Source of the DNA: Rhizobiaceae bacterium
Lineage (GTDB): Bacteria; Pseudomonadota; Alphaproteobacteria; Rhizobiales; Rhizobiaceae
Length of the DNA: 64,000 bases
Direction of reading: 5' to 3'
NCBI GenBank assembly: GCA_029212415.1
Contig: JARGOF010000008.1
Coordinates: forward strand, 1-64,000
In this document: piece after piece, positions 1 through 8,684 of the stretch
Layout of the letters: every line of letters begins with the position of its first letter
How positions within the stretch are numbered: position 1 is the first letter of the stretch
The notes under the pieces: model-generated
The model's database searches: none
The model's input: only the letters and a program-made list of their open reading frames with translations
What the model was told of the DNA's origin: nothing
Translations under genes and position numbers: made by a program

Positions 1-2446
1 CATAGAGTTCTGCGTCGCCGGTGCTGCCGACATTCAGCGACAGCGGATGGAACCAGTGCCTGATCGTCAGGCTGACCCAGGCAAATCCCAACAGACCACT
101 GACTCCAAAGGCAATGCGGCTGTAAAGAGGCCGGCCCCCGGCACTGAGATATCCCAGCGCGCCATAGAGCAAGCCGGTCAGGAAATAGGCAAAGAGAAGC
201 TTGTTGAAGATCGCACCCGCGCCAATGGTCTCTCCGGTCAGAAGTGGATTATAGGCCACAAGCAGTCCGGTGACGGCAGCGGCCATTCCGGCAAAGCCCA
301 GAATATCCACGAAGGCCCGAAGCGTCGTGCTGCTGTTCGTCCGTTTGAGGCGCAGCAGACCCAATGCCACGCCGCCGCCCACAAAGACCATCAGAGCTGC
401 TTCGGAAAGTGTGTCGATGCGGGTGAAAACCTGGGTGGGATCGAGTGCGTGCAGGCTGACAATGGCGATTGCCGCCGTCGTGGTGGCAACCGCCACGCCC
501 TCCATGATCTCCAGCCAGCGGTCGCGTTTTTGTGTGCCGAGCAGCCAGGCGGCAAGCACAAAGCCTGCAGCAGGAATGCCGTAGCCATAGAGAAGCCAGT
601 TGAAAATCGGCGTGGTTCCCGGCGCGTGCCCGACAATCGATGGGTCCCAGACGATGCGGGCCACCCAGAGGAGCGCCGGAACCAGCGTCAAGGCGCGAAG
701 GGCCGGTACGGGACGATAGGTGTAAACCCAGGCGGTCGCAGGCGCCATCAGAGCCAACGCCACAGTCAGTGCGCCCTGTTCAAGCAGCATGCACAGTCCC
801 AATGCAAGGACACTGAGCGAAGCCACCAGATAGGTGGCTGTCACACCATCGCGGCCCGGTTCTTCCCGCGCAATGCGTTTGTCGGCGAACATCGCAATGG
901 CATAGAATGCCATGCACAATACCAATGCCATTGAACCGTAACGAACAGATATTTCGAGGAAATCCGTCCGCGCATAGGCAACAGCGAGGATCAGCGCTGG
1001 AACAAAGGCGCCACCAAAGGCAAGCGGCACCCTTGAAGCAGATCGCATGGCGCCCAGATAGCCGAGCACACCTGCAAGCAGGCTCAGGACGGCACCCAGA
1101 ACGGCAAAAGTTGAAAACATGCTCTGTTGGTAGCCCGGCAATGTTTCTGGATCGATGCTTTGCTGTTGTGCCAAACCACTCGCCAAAGTCTGCAGGTTCT
1201 CAAGGGAAAAATGCCAGGAACTGTAACCCAGAACCGTGATGACAGCGGCGACCGGAACAATCATGCGAATGGACGACCAGTAGAATGCTGCTGCGAAGGG
1301 TATGAACACACCCAGGAGCAGGGCTATGACGACCCCCATGCCCGTTCCGGTCGTGACATATCCTGACTGCAGCAGCAGAACGAGTGACAGCAAGGCGACG
1401 GCAATCTTGTCCGTTCCGACAAGGTCCTGCTGCGCGCGCGCATAGAGACTGGCGACAAACACATAGAAAACAATTGCCCAGGATGCCAGGATATAAAGAC
1501 CAAGAACCGGGCGATCTGCAAGTGAGGCAAAGCTGAAAAGAACCAGACCGAAAAACATCAAGCCCAGTGCTGCAATGATGGCAAGCCAGCGCCAGAGCCT
1601 GAGGCGCCCGACGCCGAAGGCGGCAAGGGATACTGCCAGAGCATAGATGGCAAGCCCTGCAGCGCTCGGTTCGCGCGTGTCGACCAGGAAGGGCACAAAA
1701 TAGCTGCCAACGAGGCCAAGCGCGGCAAGCAATGGCCCATGCAGCAGTGCGGCAAACATTGTGCCCACGGCAACGATACCCAGTGCGACAAAGGCGGTAG
1801 GTGCGGAAAGAAAACCATAGAGCTGATAGGCGGAATAGATCGTCGCAAAGGCGCCCATGGTTCCGGCGGCCGTGAGGATTGCCGGTATATTGGCGCTTTC
1901 AAATCCGCCGATCGAATAGGCGGATCCCCGCCTGCGCGTCCATTCCCCAACGCCGCCAAGCGCCAGTGAGAACAGGCCCCCCAGAAGGATCCGCATTGCC
2001 GGCCCCAACAGACCCTGTTCTATGGAATAGCGCACCAGGAATACCCCGCCCAGTGCAAGGGCAAGGCCGCCAACCCAGACCGCCCATTTGGCGCCAACCG
2101 TCTCTTCAAGAGAACTGCCGGATGTTGCCGGCTGGGAACTGACGCTGTTTTCGGTGGCATCGCTTTCTGGCGAGGCATTTGAAGCGGGTGTGGTGACGGC
2201 TTCCTGATCCGGTTGTGATGGTTCAGGATCGGCCGGTTCTTCGACGACAGCAGGTTCTGCAGGCTCCATTTCCTGCGATAGCTGAACGGAAGAAACAGGC
2301 TGCGTAACCGACCTTTGAAGCGTCTCCCGGAGCAAATCAACTTCGCGCTGAAGCCGCCTCACCCGAACGAAAGCGATGGTTCCCAAAATCGGCATGACAA
2401 CCAGTGCAGCAAGCAGCAGCAACACGAGCGGGATGAAATCAAACAT
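1..2446 (-). CDS. DUF2339 multi-spanning membrane protein (partial, C-terminus outside window)
   Basis: The frame stays open from an ATG at 2446 to the window edge, giving about 815 codons with no stop. The N-terminus is a hydrophobic anchor (MFDFIPLVLLLLAALVVMPI). An Arg/Glu-rich stretch that could form a short coiled coil follows, then a Pro/Glu/Ser-rich linker to about residue 115. From SSLEETVGAKWAVWVGGLAL onward the chain is a near-continuous series of hydrophobic segments, with many inner-membrane helices predicted by eye. This layout, and the visible C-terminal stretch ending near GDAELY, matches DUF2339, a family of large bacterial membrane proteins without an assigned reaction. The start has only a weak ribosome binding site. 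It lies 84 bp upstream-to-downstream from the isomerase gene read in the same direction. No function is claimed. Confidence 0.85.
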   Translation of the reverse strand, partial: MFDFIPLVLLLLAALVVMPILGTIAFVRVRRLQREVDLLRETLQRSVTQPVSSVQLSQEMEPAEPAVVEEPADPEPSQPDQEAVTTPASNASPESDATENSVSSQPATSGSSLEETVGAKWAVWVGGLALALGGVFLVRYSIEQGLLGPAMRILLGGLFSLALGGVGEWTRRRGSAYSIGGFESANIPAILTAAGTMGAFATIYSAYQLYGFLSAPTAFVALGIVAVGTMFAALLHGPLLAALGLVGSYFVPFLVDTREPSAAGLAIYALAVSLAAFGVGRLRLWRWLAIIAALGLMFFGLVLFSFASLADRPVLGLYILASWAIVFYVFVASLYARAQQDLVGTDKIAVALLSLVLLLQSGYVTTGTGMGVVIALLLGVFIPFAAAFYWSSIRMIVPVAAVITVLGYSSWHFSLENLQTLASGLAQQQSIDPETLPGYQQSMFSTFAVLGAVLSLLAGVLGYLGAMRSASRVPLAFGGAFVPALILAVAYARTDFLEISVRYGSMALVLCMAFYAIAMFADKRIAREEPGRDGVTATYLVASLSVLALGLCMLLEQGALTVALALMAPATAWVYTYRPVPALRALTLVPALLWVARIVWDPSIVGHAPGTTPIFNWLLYGYGIPAAGFVLAAWLLGTQKRDRWLEIMEGVAVATTTAAIAIVSLHALDPTQVFTRIDTLSEAALMVFVGGGVALGLLRLKRTNSSTTLRAFVDILGFAGMAAAVTGLLVAYNPLLTGETIGAGAIFNKLLFAYFLTGLLYGALGYLSAGGRPLYSRIAFGVSGLLGFAWVSLTIRHWFHPLSLNVGSTGDAELY

Positions 2447-2530
2447 TCTGTTGCACCGTATCCCTGTCTGCCGTCAGCACCAGAATTATCACTGGATTGG
2501 TACGACTATCCCATAAAAGGGTGACATGTC

Positions 2531-3130
2531 CTAAGCGTCTTTTTCCAGCGCTTCCATCACTGCATCCAGCCGGTCCTGCCCCCAGTGCATCTCACCATTG
2601 ACATAAAAGGTTGGCGCACCAAACGTGCCTCGTGCAACCGCCTCTTCCGTATTGGCGCGCAATTCATCCTTGATGGCCTGATCCTGAGCCAGATTGGCAA
2701 TTTCAACAGCCGGAAGTCCCGCCTTTTCCATCAATTCCATCACAACTTCAGGCTTGGACAAATCCTCCCCTTTTGCCCAGGCGCCGTCGAACATCAGCGC
2801 CATATAGGGATCAAGAACCTCTGGGCCCAGCTTTTCGGCGGCAATTGCACCACGCATCACCATGATCGTATTGAGCGGGAAGGACGGGTTGACCGAAAAT
2901 GCGAAGCCGTGCTTGTCGGCAGTGCGCTTCATGTCATCGAACATCCATTTGCCCTTGGCGGCAATCAGCACCGGGCTGGAATTGCCCACAGCCTTGAAGA
3001 CACCACCAAGCAGCATCGGTTTCCAGCGAATCTCTCCACCGGCAGCACTGACCATGGCGGGCAATCGCTTGAAGGCCAGATAGGACGCGCTGCTTACAAA
3101 ATCATAATAAAAGTCGACTGTCTTGGCCAT
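2531..3130 (-). CDS. 2-hydroxychromene-2-carboxylate isomerase / DsbA-family (GST-kappa fold) protein
   Basis: This 199-residue protein has the thioredoxin-like fold of the HCCA isomerase/GST-kappa family. Its N-terminal motif DFYYDFVSSASYLAF (6-20) has serines where DsbA oxidoreductases carry the CxxC pair, so it is not a disulfide oxidase. The C-terminal GTFGAPTFYVNGEMHWGQ (168-185) holds the cis-proline loop and the family signature. The founding member isomerises 2-hydroxychromene-2-carboxylate in naphthalene breakdown using glutathione. Alphaproteobacteria carry many paralogues near acyl-CoA or amino-acid catabolism genes, so the true substrate is open. No naphthalene genes lie nearby. 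A perfect TTACGT-N2-ACGTAA palindrome lies 64 bp upstream. Family is secure, substrate is not. Confidence 0.88.
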   Translation of the reverse strand: MAKTVDFYYDFVSSASYLAFKRLPAMVSAAGGEIRWKPMLLGGVFKAVGNSSPVLIAAKGKWMFDDMKRTADKHGFAFSVNPSFPLNTIMVMRGAIAAEKLGPEVLDPYMALMFDGAWAKGEDLSKPEVVMELMEKAGLPAVEIANLAQDQAIKDELRANTEEAVARGTFGAPTFYVNGEMHWGQDRLDAVMEALEKDA

Positions 3131-3193
3131 GATATACCTTCCGCTTGATGCGCTTCACTGGATTGAAACACACATTGTATTGCAAGAGATAAA

Positions 3194-3207
3194 TTACGTT
3201 TACGTAA
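3194..3207. promoter_or_regulatory. Candidate operator palindrome TTACGTTTACGTAA upstream of the isomerase gene
   Basis: The sequence TTACGT-TT-ACGTAA is a perfect 6+6 inverted repeat in the 113-bp gap between the isomerase gene and the end of the ZIP gene. It resembles the consensus described for LiuR-type MerR regulators of branched-chain amino-acid/acyl-CoA catabolism. A TACAAT hexamer reading toward the isomerase gene (3179-3174) would place the palindrome over the -35 region. No MerR-family gene is in the window, so the regulator is inferred. Confidence 0.45.
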
Positions 3208-3243
3208 AAGACAACGGCCCGCCTATCAAATCCGCAGCCCTGG

Positions 3244-4017
3244 TCAGGCGAATGTTACGTCCAGAAACATCATGAGCACCAGACCGATGGTCAGTCCGGC
3301 TGTTGCGGCCTTCTGGTGACCGTGCCGGTGTGTTTCAGGGATGATCTCGTGACTGATCACGTAAATCATCGCACCGGCTGCAAAAGTCAGTCCCCATGGA
3401 AGCATCGATTGGGAGATGCCGACTGCACCTGCACCAAACAGGCCCGCAACCGGTTCTACGAGACCACTCAGGCCGGCGATTGCGAATGCATAGAATTTTG
3501 AATACCCTTCCGAGCGCAGAGCAAGCGCCACAGCCAGACCTTCCGGCGCATTCTGCAATCCGATGCCAATGGCCAATGTTGTGCCGGCGTTGATGTCCCC
3601 ACCGCCAAATCCGATGCCGACGGCCATTCCCTCCGGAATGTTGTGCAGGGTGATGGCCAGAACAAACAGCCATATCTTTGACAGCCGGATTGCATCCGGT
3701 CCTTCCCGGCCCGAGATGAAGTGCTGGTGGGGAATGCTCTCATCGAGGAGATAGATTGTTGCAACACCCAGAATGATTCCTGCTCCGGCAACCAGCGCGG
3801 GAATTGCTCCCGCTCCGTAAAGCGCGGTCGAGGCCTCTATGCTTGGAATGATCAATGAGAAAAAGGAGGCGGCCAACATGACGCCTGCGGCAAACCCCAG
3901 GAGGGCGTCGTTCCACTGACGGGCAACGGGTTTGCCAATCAGAATCGGGACTGCGCCCAGCGCGGTCATCAAACCGGCAGCCAAACTGCCGACAAAGCCA
4001 AGCATGACATTATTCAT
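3244..4017 (-). CDS. ZIP family divalent metal transporter
   Basis: A 257-residue inner-membrane protein with about eight hydrophobic segments. It carries the ZIP signature: HNIPEG (125-130) in TM4 and QNAPEG (155-160) in TM5, the metal pathway, with HEIIPE (223-228) in a later helix. ZIP proteins bring Zn(II), and often Fe(II) or Mn(II), into the cytoplasm. A short His-containing loop (SIPHQHF, about 94-100) sits between TM3 and TM4. The ATG at 4017 is preferred over a TTG at 4044 because it begins directly before the first membrane segment. It is transcribed in the same direction as the isomerase gene but ends about 110 bp before it. Metal specificity cannot be read from the sequence. Confidence 0.92.
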   Translation of the reverse strand: MNNVMLGFVGSLAAGLMTALGAVPILIGKPVARQWNDALLGFAAGVMLAASFFSLIIPSIEASTALYGAGAIPALVAGAGIILGVATIYLLDESIPHQHFISGREGPDAIRLSKIWLFVLAITLHNIPEGMAVGIGFGGGDINAGTTLAIGIGLQNAPEGLAVALALRSEGYSKFYAFAIAGLSGLVEPVAGLFGAGAVGISQSMLPWGLTFAAGAMIYVISHEIIPETHRHGHQKAATAGLTIGLVLMMFLDVTFA

Positions 4018-4080
4018 GGGAAATACCGTGCGGCCAAGGTGCAAATCGCCCGGTAATTCTTATTCATCCTGCAGCAACAT

Positions 4081-4866
4081 TCATCCCTCATTGCGCCAGA
4101 TTTTCTTCACTTCAGCTGGAACCGATCCGCCCAGTTCCTTGGTAATGGCCTCAGACGTGCGCCAGAGCGCATGGACAAATCCTGTTTTTGATGCCGCGTT
4201 CATGCGGGTAACCGGCACGGCTATGGCGATCGCGCCCGTGGCCTGATTTTCATCCTGATAAAACGGCACAGCCACTGAACTCACATCAACCTCAACAGCT
4301 TGATCAGAAAAAGCAAATCCGGCACTGCGTATTGTTTCAACCCGTGCCAAAAGCAGTTTTGGATCGGTGATGGTGTTCTCGGTAAAACGCGCCAAGGGTT
4401 CGACAAGTGCATTTTTGACCAACGCCTTGTCGCCAAAAGCCAACATCGTCATGCCTGACGCAGTGGCATGGAAAGGTATCATGTCCGCCAGATCAAAATA
4501 CACCCTTGTACCACCGGAACCGGCGTCCCGGTAACAAAGCGGCGACAGGCGATTGCCCTGCAGCAGGGATGCATGGACAAGCTCGCCCAGTTCCTCTGAC
4601 AGGCTATTCACTCGATTTGCGATGATGCGGCTGGTCGGAAAGGACTTTTCACGCAAGAATGACAGACGCAGTAGCGCACTGCCCAATCGGTATTTTCGTG
4701 TCTTTGAATCCTGTTCCAGAAAGCCGTTGCGCTCCAGTTCCGTCAGATACCGGTGAACGGTCGCCTTGTCCTGGCCCGACAGCCTGGTCATTTCCACAAG
4801 GCCGATCGACGGGGTCAACTCTGTAAAGTGGTTCAGTAAATTCAGAGCCTTTGTAATCGTACCCAT
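4081..4866 (-). CDS. IclR family transcriptional regulator
   Basis: A 261-residue DNA-binding protein with a winged helix-turn-helix at about residues 5-60 (IGLVEMTRLSGQDKATVHRY is the recognition region), followed by a GAF-like effector-binding IclR domain that ends with a conserved VAVPF-type strand near residue 200. IclR proteins usually control small carbon-catabolism operons and their own gene. The ATG at 4866 has GGAAAG nine bases upstream and is chosen as start. A TTG at 4905 would add 13 residues. A near-palindrome 94 bp upstream (4960-4980) is a candidate self-operator. Neighbours are an outward-facing L,D-transpeptidase gene and the ZIP gene, neither of which suggests an effector. 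Confidence 0.92.
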   Translation of the reverse strand: MGTITKALNLLNHFTELTPSIGLVEMTRLSGQDKATVHRYLTELERNGFLEQDSKTRKYRLGSALLRLSFLREKSFPTSRIIANRVNSLSEELGELVHASLLQGNRLSPLCYRDAGSGGTRVYFDLADMIPFHATASGMTMLAFGDKALVKNALVEPLARFTENTITDPKLLLARVETIRSAGFAFSDQAVEVDVSSVAVPFYQDENQATGAIAIAVPVTRMNAASKTGFVHALWRTSEAITKELGGSVPAEVKKIWRNEG

Positions 4867-4959
4867 AGGCTTTTGCTTTCCAGTCTCTTCGTCGTTCAAT
4901 TTCAAGAACCATCAATAGTGACAGGATTCAAAAGTGCCATCAACAGGTGAATGAGACAC

Positions 4960-4980
4960 ATGGTTTGAATATCGAACCAT
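4960..4980. promoter_or_regulatory. Candidate IclR operator (imperfect 21-bp palindrome)
   Basis: The arms ATGGTT and AACCAT are perfect inverted repeats separated by nine bases, with further pairing inside (17 of 21 positions match the reverse complement). The element sits in the 290-bp divergent gap between iclR (start 4866) and the transpeptidase gene (start 5157), where an IclR-type regulator would be expected to bind. Sequence symmetry and position are the only evidence. Confidence 0.4.
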
Positions 4981-5156
4981 AAAATACACCAATCGTCTTA
5001 CAGAGCAGTCCTCCCCGGCAGCCGCCTTGTAACACTGCATTGCTCAGCTGAAACTGTTTCAAATGCTGCATTCGCGGTTTCTTGATGCGGGATTTACTGA
5101 ATCCTAATGGTGCTGTTCTACCATCGGGTACGAGTATAAAGCGGGCTAGTTGTGTA

Positions 5157-6566
5157 ATGAGTAAATTGTCTTCGCATTTATTGTCAGCGGCATTTGTCAG
5201 CGCGTCCATTCTTCTGGTCGCATCGGCAACCCCGGCATTGGCCACCAAAAACAAGACCCAGACGCCGGAAGAGATAGCGGCGGTTTTACCAAAAACCAAA
5301 CCTTCCGAACCGGTTCTGATGTTGGTTTCCCTCGACCGTCAAAGCATGCAGGTTTATGCTGGTGACACGTTGATGGCGCGATCAAAGGTCTCCAGTGGCA
5401 AAAAGGGGCACCGCACACCGACCGGCATTTTCAGCATATTGCAGAAAAACCGCCACCATCATTCCAATATCTATAGCCAAGCACCGATGCCCTACATGCA
5501 GCGGTTGACCTGGTCCGGCATAGCGCTGCACGAATCCAGCAGCGTGCCCGACAGACCGGCTTCCCATGGATGCGTGCGGCTTCCAGGGGCCTTTGCCAAG
5601 CAGCTTTTTGGTTACACGAGAGCCGGTGCACATGTGCTGATTACCGATGAGGAACTTTATCTGTCTCCCGTTTGGAGCCGTAACCTGTTTTACCCGGACG
5701 TGCAGCCTGACAATCGGATTGCACGGTTCAACCAGCCGTCAGCCGGCATGTCGAAGCCCATCCAGCGCGCCGAACCGCCGATGGCGATCAGACTGGCGCA
5801 GAATACAAAGCTGCCATCAGAAAATCTGAACAAAGATGACAGATCGGTCGGAGATAATTTTGTCCTGCGTAGTTCCTTGAACCGGCCGTTCGGAAGTGGT
5901 CCCGACGATGATGGTTTTGAATTGCCAAAGTCCACCGACCCCATTCGCATACTCATTACCAGGCGAACCGGACGGGAACTGGTGCGTGACATCCAGACCA
6001 TGCTGAACGAACTTGGCTTCGATGCAGGCAAGGAGGACGGGTGGATCGGACGCGATACCGGAAATGCCATCATCCGGTTTCAAAAAAGCCTGGAGCTTCA
6101 TCCGACGGGGTCTGTTTCTCTGGAGTTGGCCCGCCTGCTGCATGCCCAATCCCGTGATGGCGACTTTCCGGTTGGACGTATTTATGTGCGACAGAACTTC
6201 AAGCCACTGTTTGACGCACCCGTTGGGCTGAAGGATCCGAAGCATCCTCTGGGTACGCATTTCCTGTCCGCCCTCTCCTCCCCGGAGGATACCGACAGAC
6301 TGCGCTGGATTCATGCAGCCTTGCCGGATATAGCGGAAGAAACGCCCCTGTCGGATATCGAGCTTGCTGAAGGGCCCAATATTGCATCAGCGCCCTCGAT
6401 ACATGATACGCTGCACCGCATTGAAATGCCGCAATATGTGCGTGACCGGATAACAAGCATGATTGTGCCCGGATCATCGCTGGTCATCAATGACGGCGGG
6501 CTGAACAATGAATCCTTCAAAGGCACGGACTTCATAGTTCTGACCAAAACAGCTGCCAAAGATTGA
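5157..6566 (+). CDS. Secreted L,D-transpeptidase (YkuD domain) with C-terminal peptidoglycan-binding domain
   Basis: A 469-residue exported protein. Residues 1-29 form a signal peptide ending ATPALA. The YkuD/L,D-transpeptidase domain covers about 52-165, with H125 and the catalytic motif SHGCVR (136-141, Cys139). These enzymes make 3-3 peptidoglycan cross-links or attach proteins to meso-DAP stems through a cysteine acyl-enzyme. A poorly conserved linker follows. Residues 272-330 look like a PG_binding_1 domain (DIQTMLNELGFDAG, then IGRDTGNAIIRFQ). The C-terminal 130 residues match nothing I recognise. The ATG at 5157 is chosen because it starts the signal peptide; an upstream TTG at 5082 would bury it. 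Whether it cross-links or attaches an outer-membrane protein is unknown. Confidence 0.88.
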   Translation: MSKLSSHLLSAAFVSASILLVASATPALATKNKTQTPEEIAAVLPKTKPSEPVLMLVSLDRQSMQVYAGDTLMARSKVSSGKKGHRTPTGIFSILQKNRHHHSNIYSQAPMPYMQRLTWSGIALHESSSVPDRPASHGCVRLPGAFAKQLFGYTRAGAHVLITDEELYLSPVWSRNLFYPDVQPDNRIARFNQPSAGMSKPIQRAEPPMAIRLAQNTKLPSENLNKDDRSVGDNFVLRSSLNRPFGSGPDDDGFELPKSTDPIRILITRRTGRELVRDIQTMLNELGFDAGKEDGWIGRDTGNAIIRFQKSLELHPTGSVSLELARLLHAQSRDGDFPVGRIYVRQNFKPLFDAPVGLKDPKHPLGTHFLSALSSPEDTDRLRWIHAALPDIAEETPLSDIELAEGPNIASAPSIHDTLHRIEMPQYVRDRITSMIVPGSSLVINDGGLNNESFKGTDFIVLTKTAAKD

Positions 6567-6677
6567 CGCAAGCGGGCGCGCATTATAAAGGACCAACAAA
6601 ACTTTACTTCGCAATCGCGAAGCAACCGTAGCGCGCGCGGTTCAAACTCGGCGCCTTTCGAGAAAGATCTGTTTTTG

Positions 6678-8612
6678 ATGTCTCCCTTTGAGCACGCCCA
6701 CCCGGCGCTCGATTCCGCGTTGACCAAACGTGGCTATACCGCACTGACACCGGTGCAATCTGCTGTTCTTGACGAAAATCTGCAAGACAGGGATCTATTG
6801 GTCTCTGCCCAGACCGGATCCGGCAAGACCGTGGCATTCGGCCTCGCACTCGCCGGTACAATCCTCGCAGAAGATGCAAGACTGGGCGCAGGCCGCCTGC
6901 CGCTTGCTCTGATTATCGCACCGACACGCGAACTGGCGCTTCAGGTGAGCCGCGAGTTGGCATGGCTTTACGGTGAAGCCGGCGCCAGAATCAGCACATG
7001 TGTTGGCGGAATGGACCCGCGCGCCGAACGTCGTGCCCTTGAACGTGGCGCGGATATCGTTGTCGGCACACCCGGACGGCTGCGCGATCATATCACCCGA
7101 CGGGCGCTTGATCTGAGCGAATTGCGCGCTGCAGTGCTGGATGAAGCCGATGAAATGCTTGATCTGGGTTTTCGCGAAGACCTGGAATTCATCCTTGATG
7201 CCGCACCGGTTGAACGTCGCACATTGATGTTTTCTGCAACCCTGCCGCGCGAAGTCAACGCGCTTGCCAAACGGTTTCAGAAAAACGCAGAGCGCATTTC
7301 GGTCAACAGTGAAAGAAGTGCGCATGCTGATATCGAATATATCGGCCATACTGTTGTCGCTAGTGAACGCGAAAACGCCATTATCAACGTCTTGCGCTAT
7401 CACAACACAACACGATCCATCGTCTTTTGTGGCACCCGAGAAAATGTCAAACACCTGACGGCAAGGCTTGGCAATCGCGGCTTTTCAACGGTTGCGCTGT
7501 CTGGCGAGTTCACCCAGGCCGAACGTACTCATGCCTTGCAATCCATTCGCGATGGGCGCGCCAATGTCTGCGTGGCAACCGATGTTGCCGCCCGCGGCAT
7601 TGATCTGCCGGAACTTGATCTGGTCATCCACGCGGATCTGCCGAATAATCCTGATACTTTGCTTCATCGCAGCGGACGTACCGGACGAGCCGGACGCAAG
7701 GGCGTGTGTGCACTGGTCGTGACCAATTCGCGCAAAAGGGCGGCTGAACGGCTGATCCGACTTGCCAAGGTCGACATCAAATGGATTCCGACACCCAATG
7801 CCTCTGATATTGCGCGACTGGATAATGAGCGGATCATTGAAAGTCCGTTTTTGAAAGACGAAATGGATGACGATGAGCGGGGCTTTGCCGAAGCACTGCT
7901 CAAGAATCATAGTGCCGAACAGGTTGCAGCAGCATTCTACCGGCTTTCCAGGTCGAATCTTCCAGCGGCTGAAGATCTTTCCGATATCCCGGAATACAAA
8001 TCCCGCGACAGAGCAGACAGGTCAGAGCGACCAGACAGGTCCGAGCGGCCAGGCAGAAGAGACAGGCCGGATAGACAGGAACGGCCGGACAGGCCTGACC
8101 GACATGAAAAAAAGCCAAACCTGCGCAACGATTTTGACAATGGTGGCTGGTTTCGAATCAGCGCCGGTCGCAAGCAGCGCGCCGAACCGCGCTGGCTGTT
8201 GCCGATCATCTGCCGCTCAGGTGGCGTTGATCGCAACTCGGTCGGGGCCATTTCCATCAGAGATGGCGAAACGCTTTTTGAGATTCATCCCGATAAGGTC
8301 GAATCCTATCAGCAAATGGTTGGTGAACAGGGCTGTGTCGAGCGCACCTTGAAGATCGCATTTGTCGGCAAGGGCGACCAGGCTGCAAGCGGGGAGAATT
8401 CCGGTTCTGCGGCGCAAACAGACAAACCCCGATCTGATAAGCCCCGTTCGGACAAGCCGCGGTCAGACAAGCCGCGTTCGGACAAGCCGCACAAGAAAAG
8501 CAAACCGAAGCGCCAGGACGATGTCCCACCGGTTGAGGACATCACCGACACCAGATCTGCCAAGGCAAAAAAATTCAAGGCAAGGAAGCGGCCCCTGACC
8601 CCGGACTCCTGA
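6678..8612 (+). CDS. DEAD-box ATP-dependent RNA helicase with DbpA-like C-terminal domain
   Basis: A 644-residue helicase. The Q motif lies at 20-28, Walker A AQTGSGKT at 44-51, PTREL at 82-86, DEAD at 155-158, SAT at 186-188 and motif VI HRSGRTGR at 330-337. An Arg/Asp/Pro-rich stretch of repeated DRSERP-like units fills about 443-478. A DbpA/CsdA-type RNA-binding domain (GGWFRISAGRK onward) covers about 490-560. Five tandem DKPRS units begin at residue 582, and the tail is lysine-rich. Such proteins unwind rRNA or mRNA during ribosome assembly and cold growth. The ATG at 6678 directly follows an in-frame TTG, and ATG is preferred. A 6-bp hairpin at 6607-6622 lies in the leader. The gene stands alone. 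Confidence 0.93.
   Translation: MSPFEHAHPALDSALTKRGYTALTPVQSAVLDENLQDRDLLVSAQTGSGKTVAFGLALAGTILAEDARLGAGRLPLALIIAPTRELALQVSRELAWLYGEAGARISTCVGGMDPRAERRALERGADIVVGTPGRLRDHITRRALDLSELRAAVLDEADEMLDLGFREDLEFILDAAPVERRTLMFSATLPREVNALAKRFQKNAERISVNSERSAHADIEYIGHTVVASERENAIINVLRYHNTTRSIVFCGTRENVKHLTARLGNRGFSTVALSGEFTQAERTHALQSIRDGRANVCVATDVAARGIDLPELDLVIHADLPNNPDTLLHRSGRTGRAGRKGVCALVVTNSRKRAAERLIRLAKVDIKWIPTPNASDIARLDNERIIESPFLKDEMDDDERGFAEALLKNHSAEQVAAAFYRLSRSNLPAAEDLSDIPEYKSRDRADRSERPDRSERPGRRDRPDRQERPDRPDRHEKKPNLRNDFDNGGWFRISAGRKQRAEPRWLLPIICRSGGVDRNSVGAISIRDGETLFEIHPDKVESYQQMVGEQGCVERTLKIAFVGKGDQAASGENSGSAAQTDKPRSDKPRSDKPRSDKPRSDKPHKKSKPKRQDDVPPVEDITDTRSAKAKKFKARKRPLTPDS
8421..8495 (+). repeat. 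Five tandem 15-bp repeats encoding DKPRS in the helicase tail
   Basis: Units begin at 8421, 8436, 8451, 8466 and 8481. The third and fourth copies are almost identical, and the first two differ mainly at third positions. The last unit ends in lysine codons rather than Arg-Ser. In-frame repetition keeps the reading frame if copy number changes. The encoded peptide is basic and probably unstructured. Confidence 0.85.
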
Positions 8613-8663
8613 AGCCCCGGTTCATAAAGGTCGGGCTGTTCAAGCCCTCCCGTGAAAACCGGC

Positions 8664-8684
8664 AGTGCGCCAATCTGGCGCACT
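8664..8684. terminator. Bidirectional terminator hairpin between the helicase gene and holC
   Basis: AGTGCGCCA (8664-8672) and TGGCGCACT (8676-8684) form a perfect 9-bp stem with a 3-base loop. The right arm touches the holC stop codon. On the plus strand a short T-rich run (CTTTCTTTT) follows within ten bases. The position between two convergent genes fits a shared terminator. Confidence 0.65.

Noticed and set aside
47-934. 295-residue plus-strand ORF
   Set aside because: It is antisense to the open DUF2339 frame, has no ribosome binding site and a composition (Gln/His/Arg/Gly-rich) typical of a reverse-strand shadow.
8421-8495. Short regularly spaced repeats that might be a CRISPR array
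   Set aside because: The units are contiguous 15-mers in frame with the helicase, with no spacers and no cas genes nearby.
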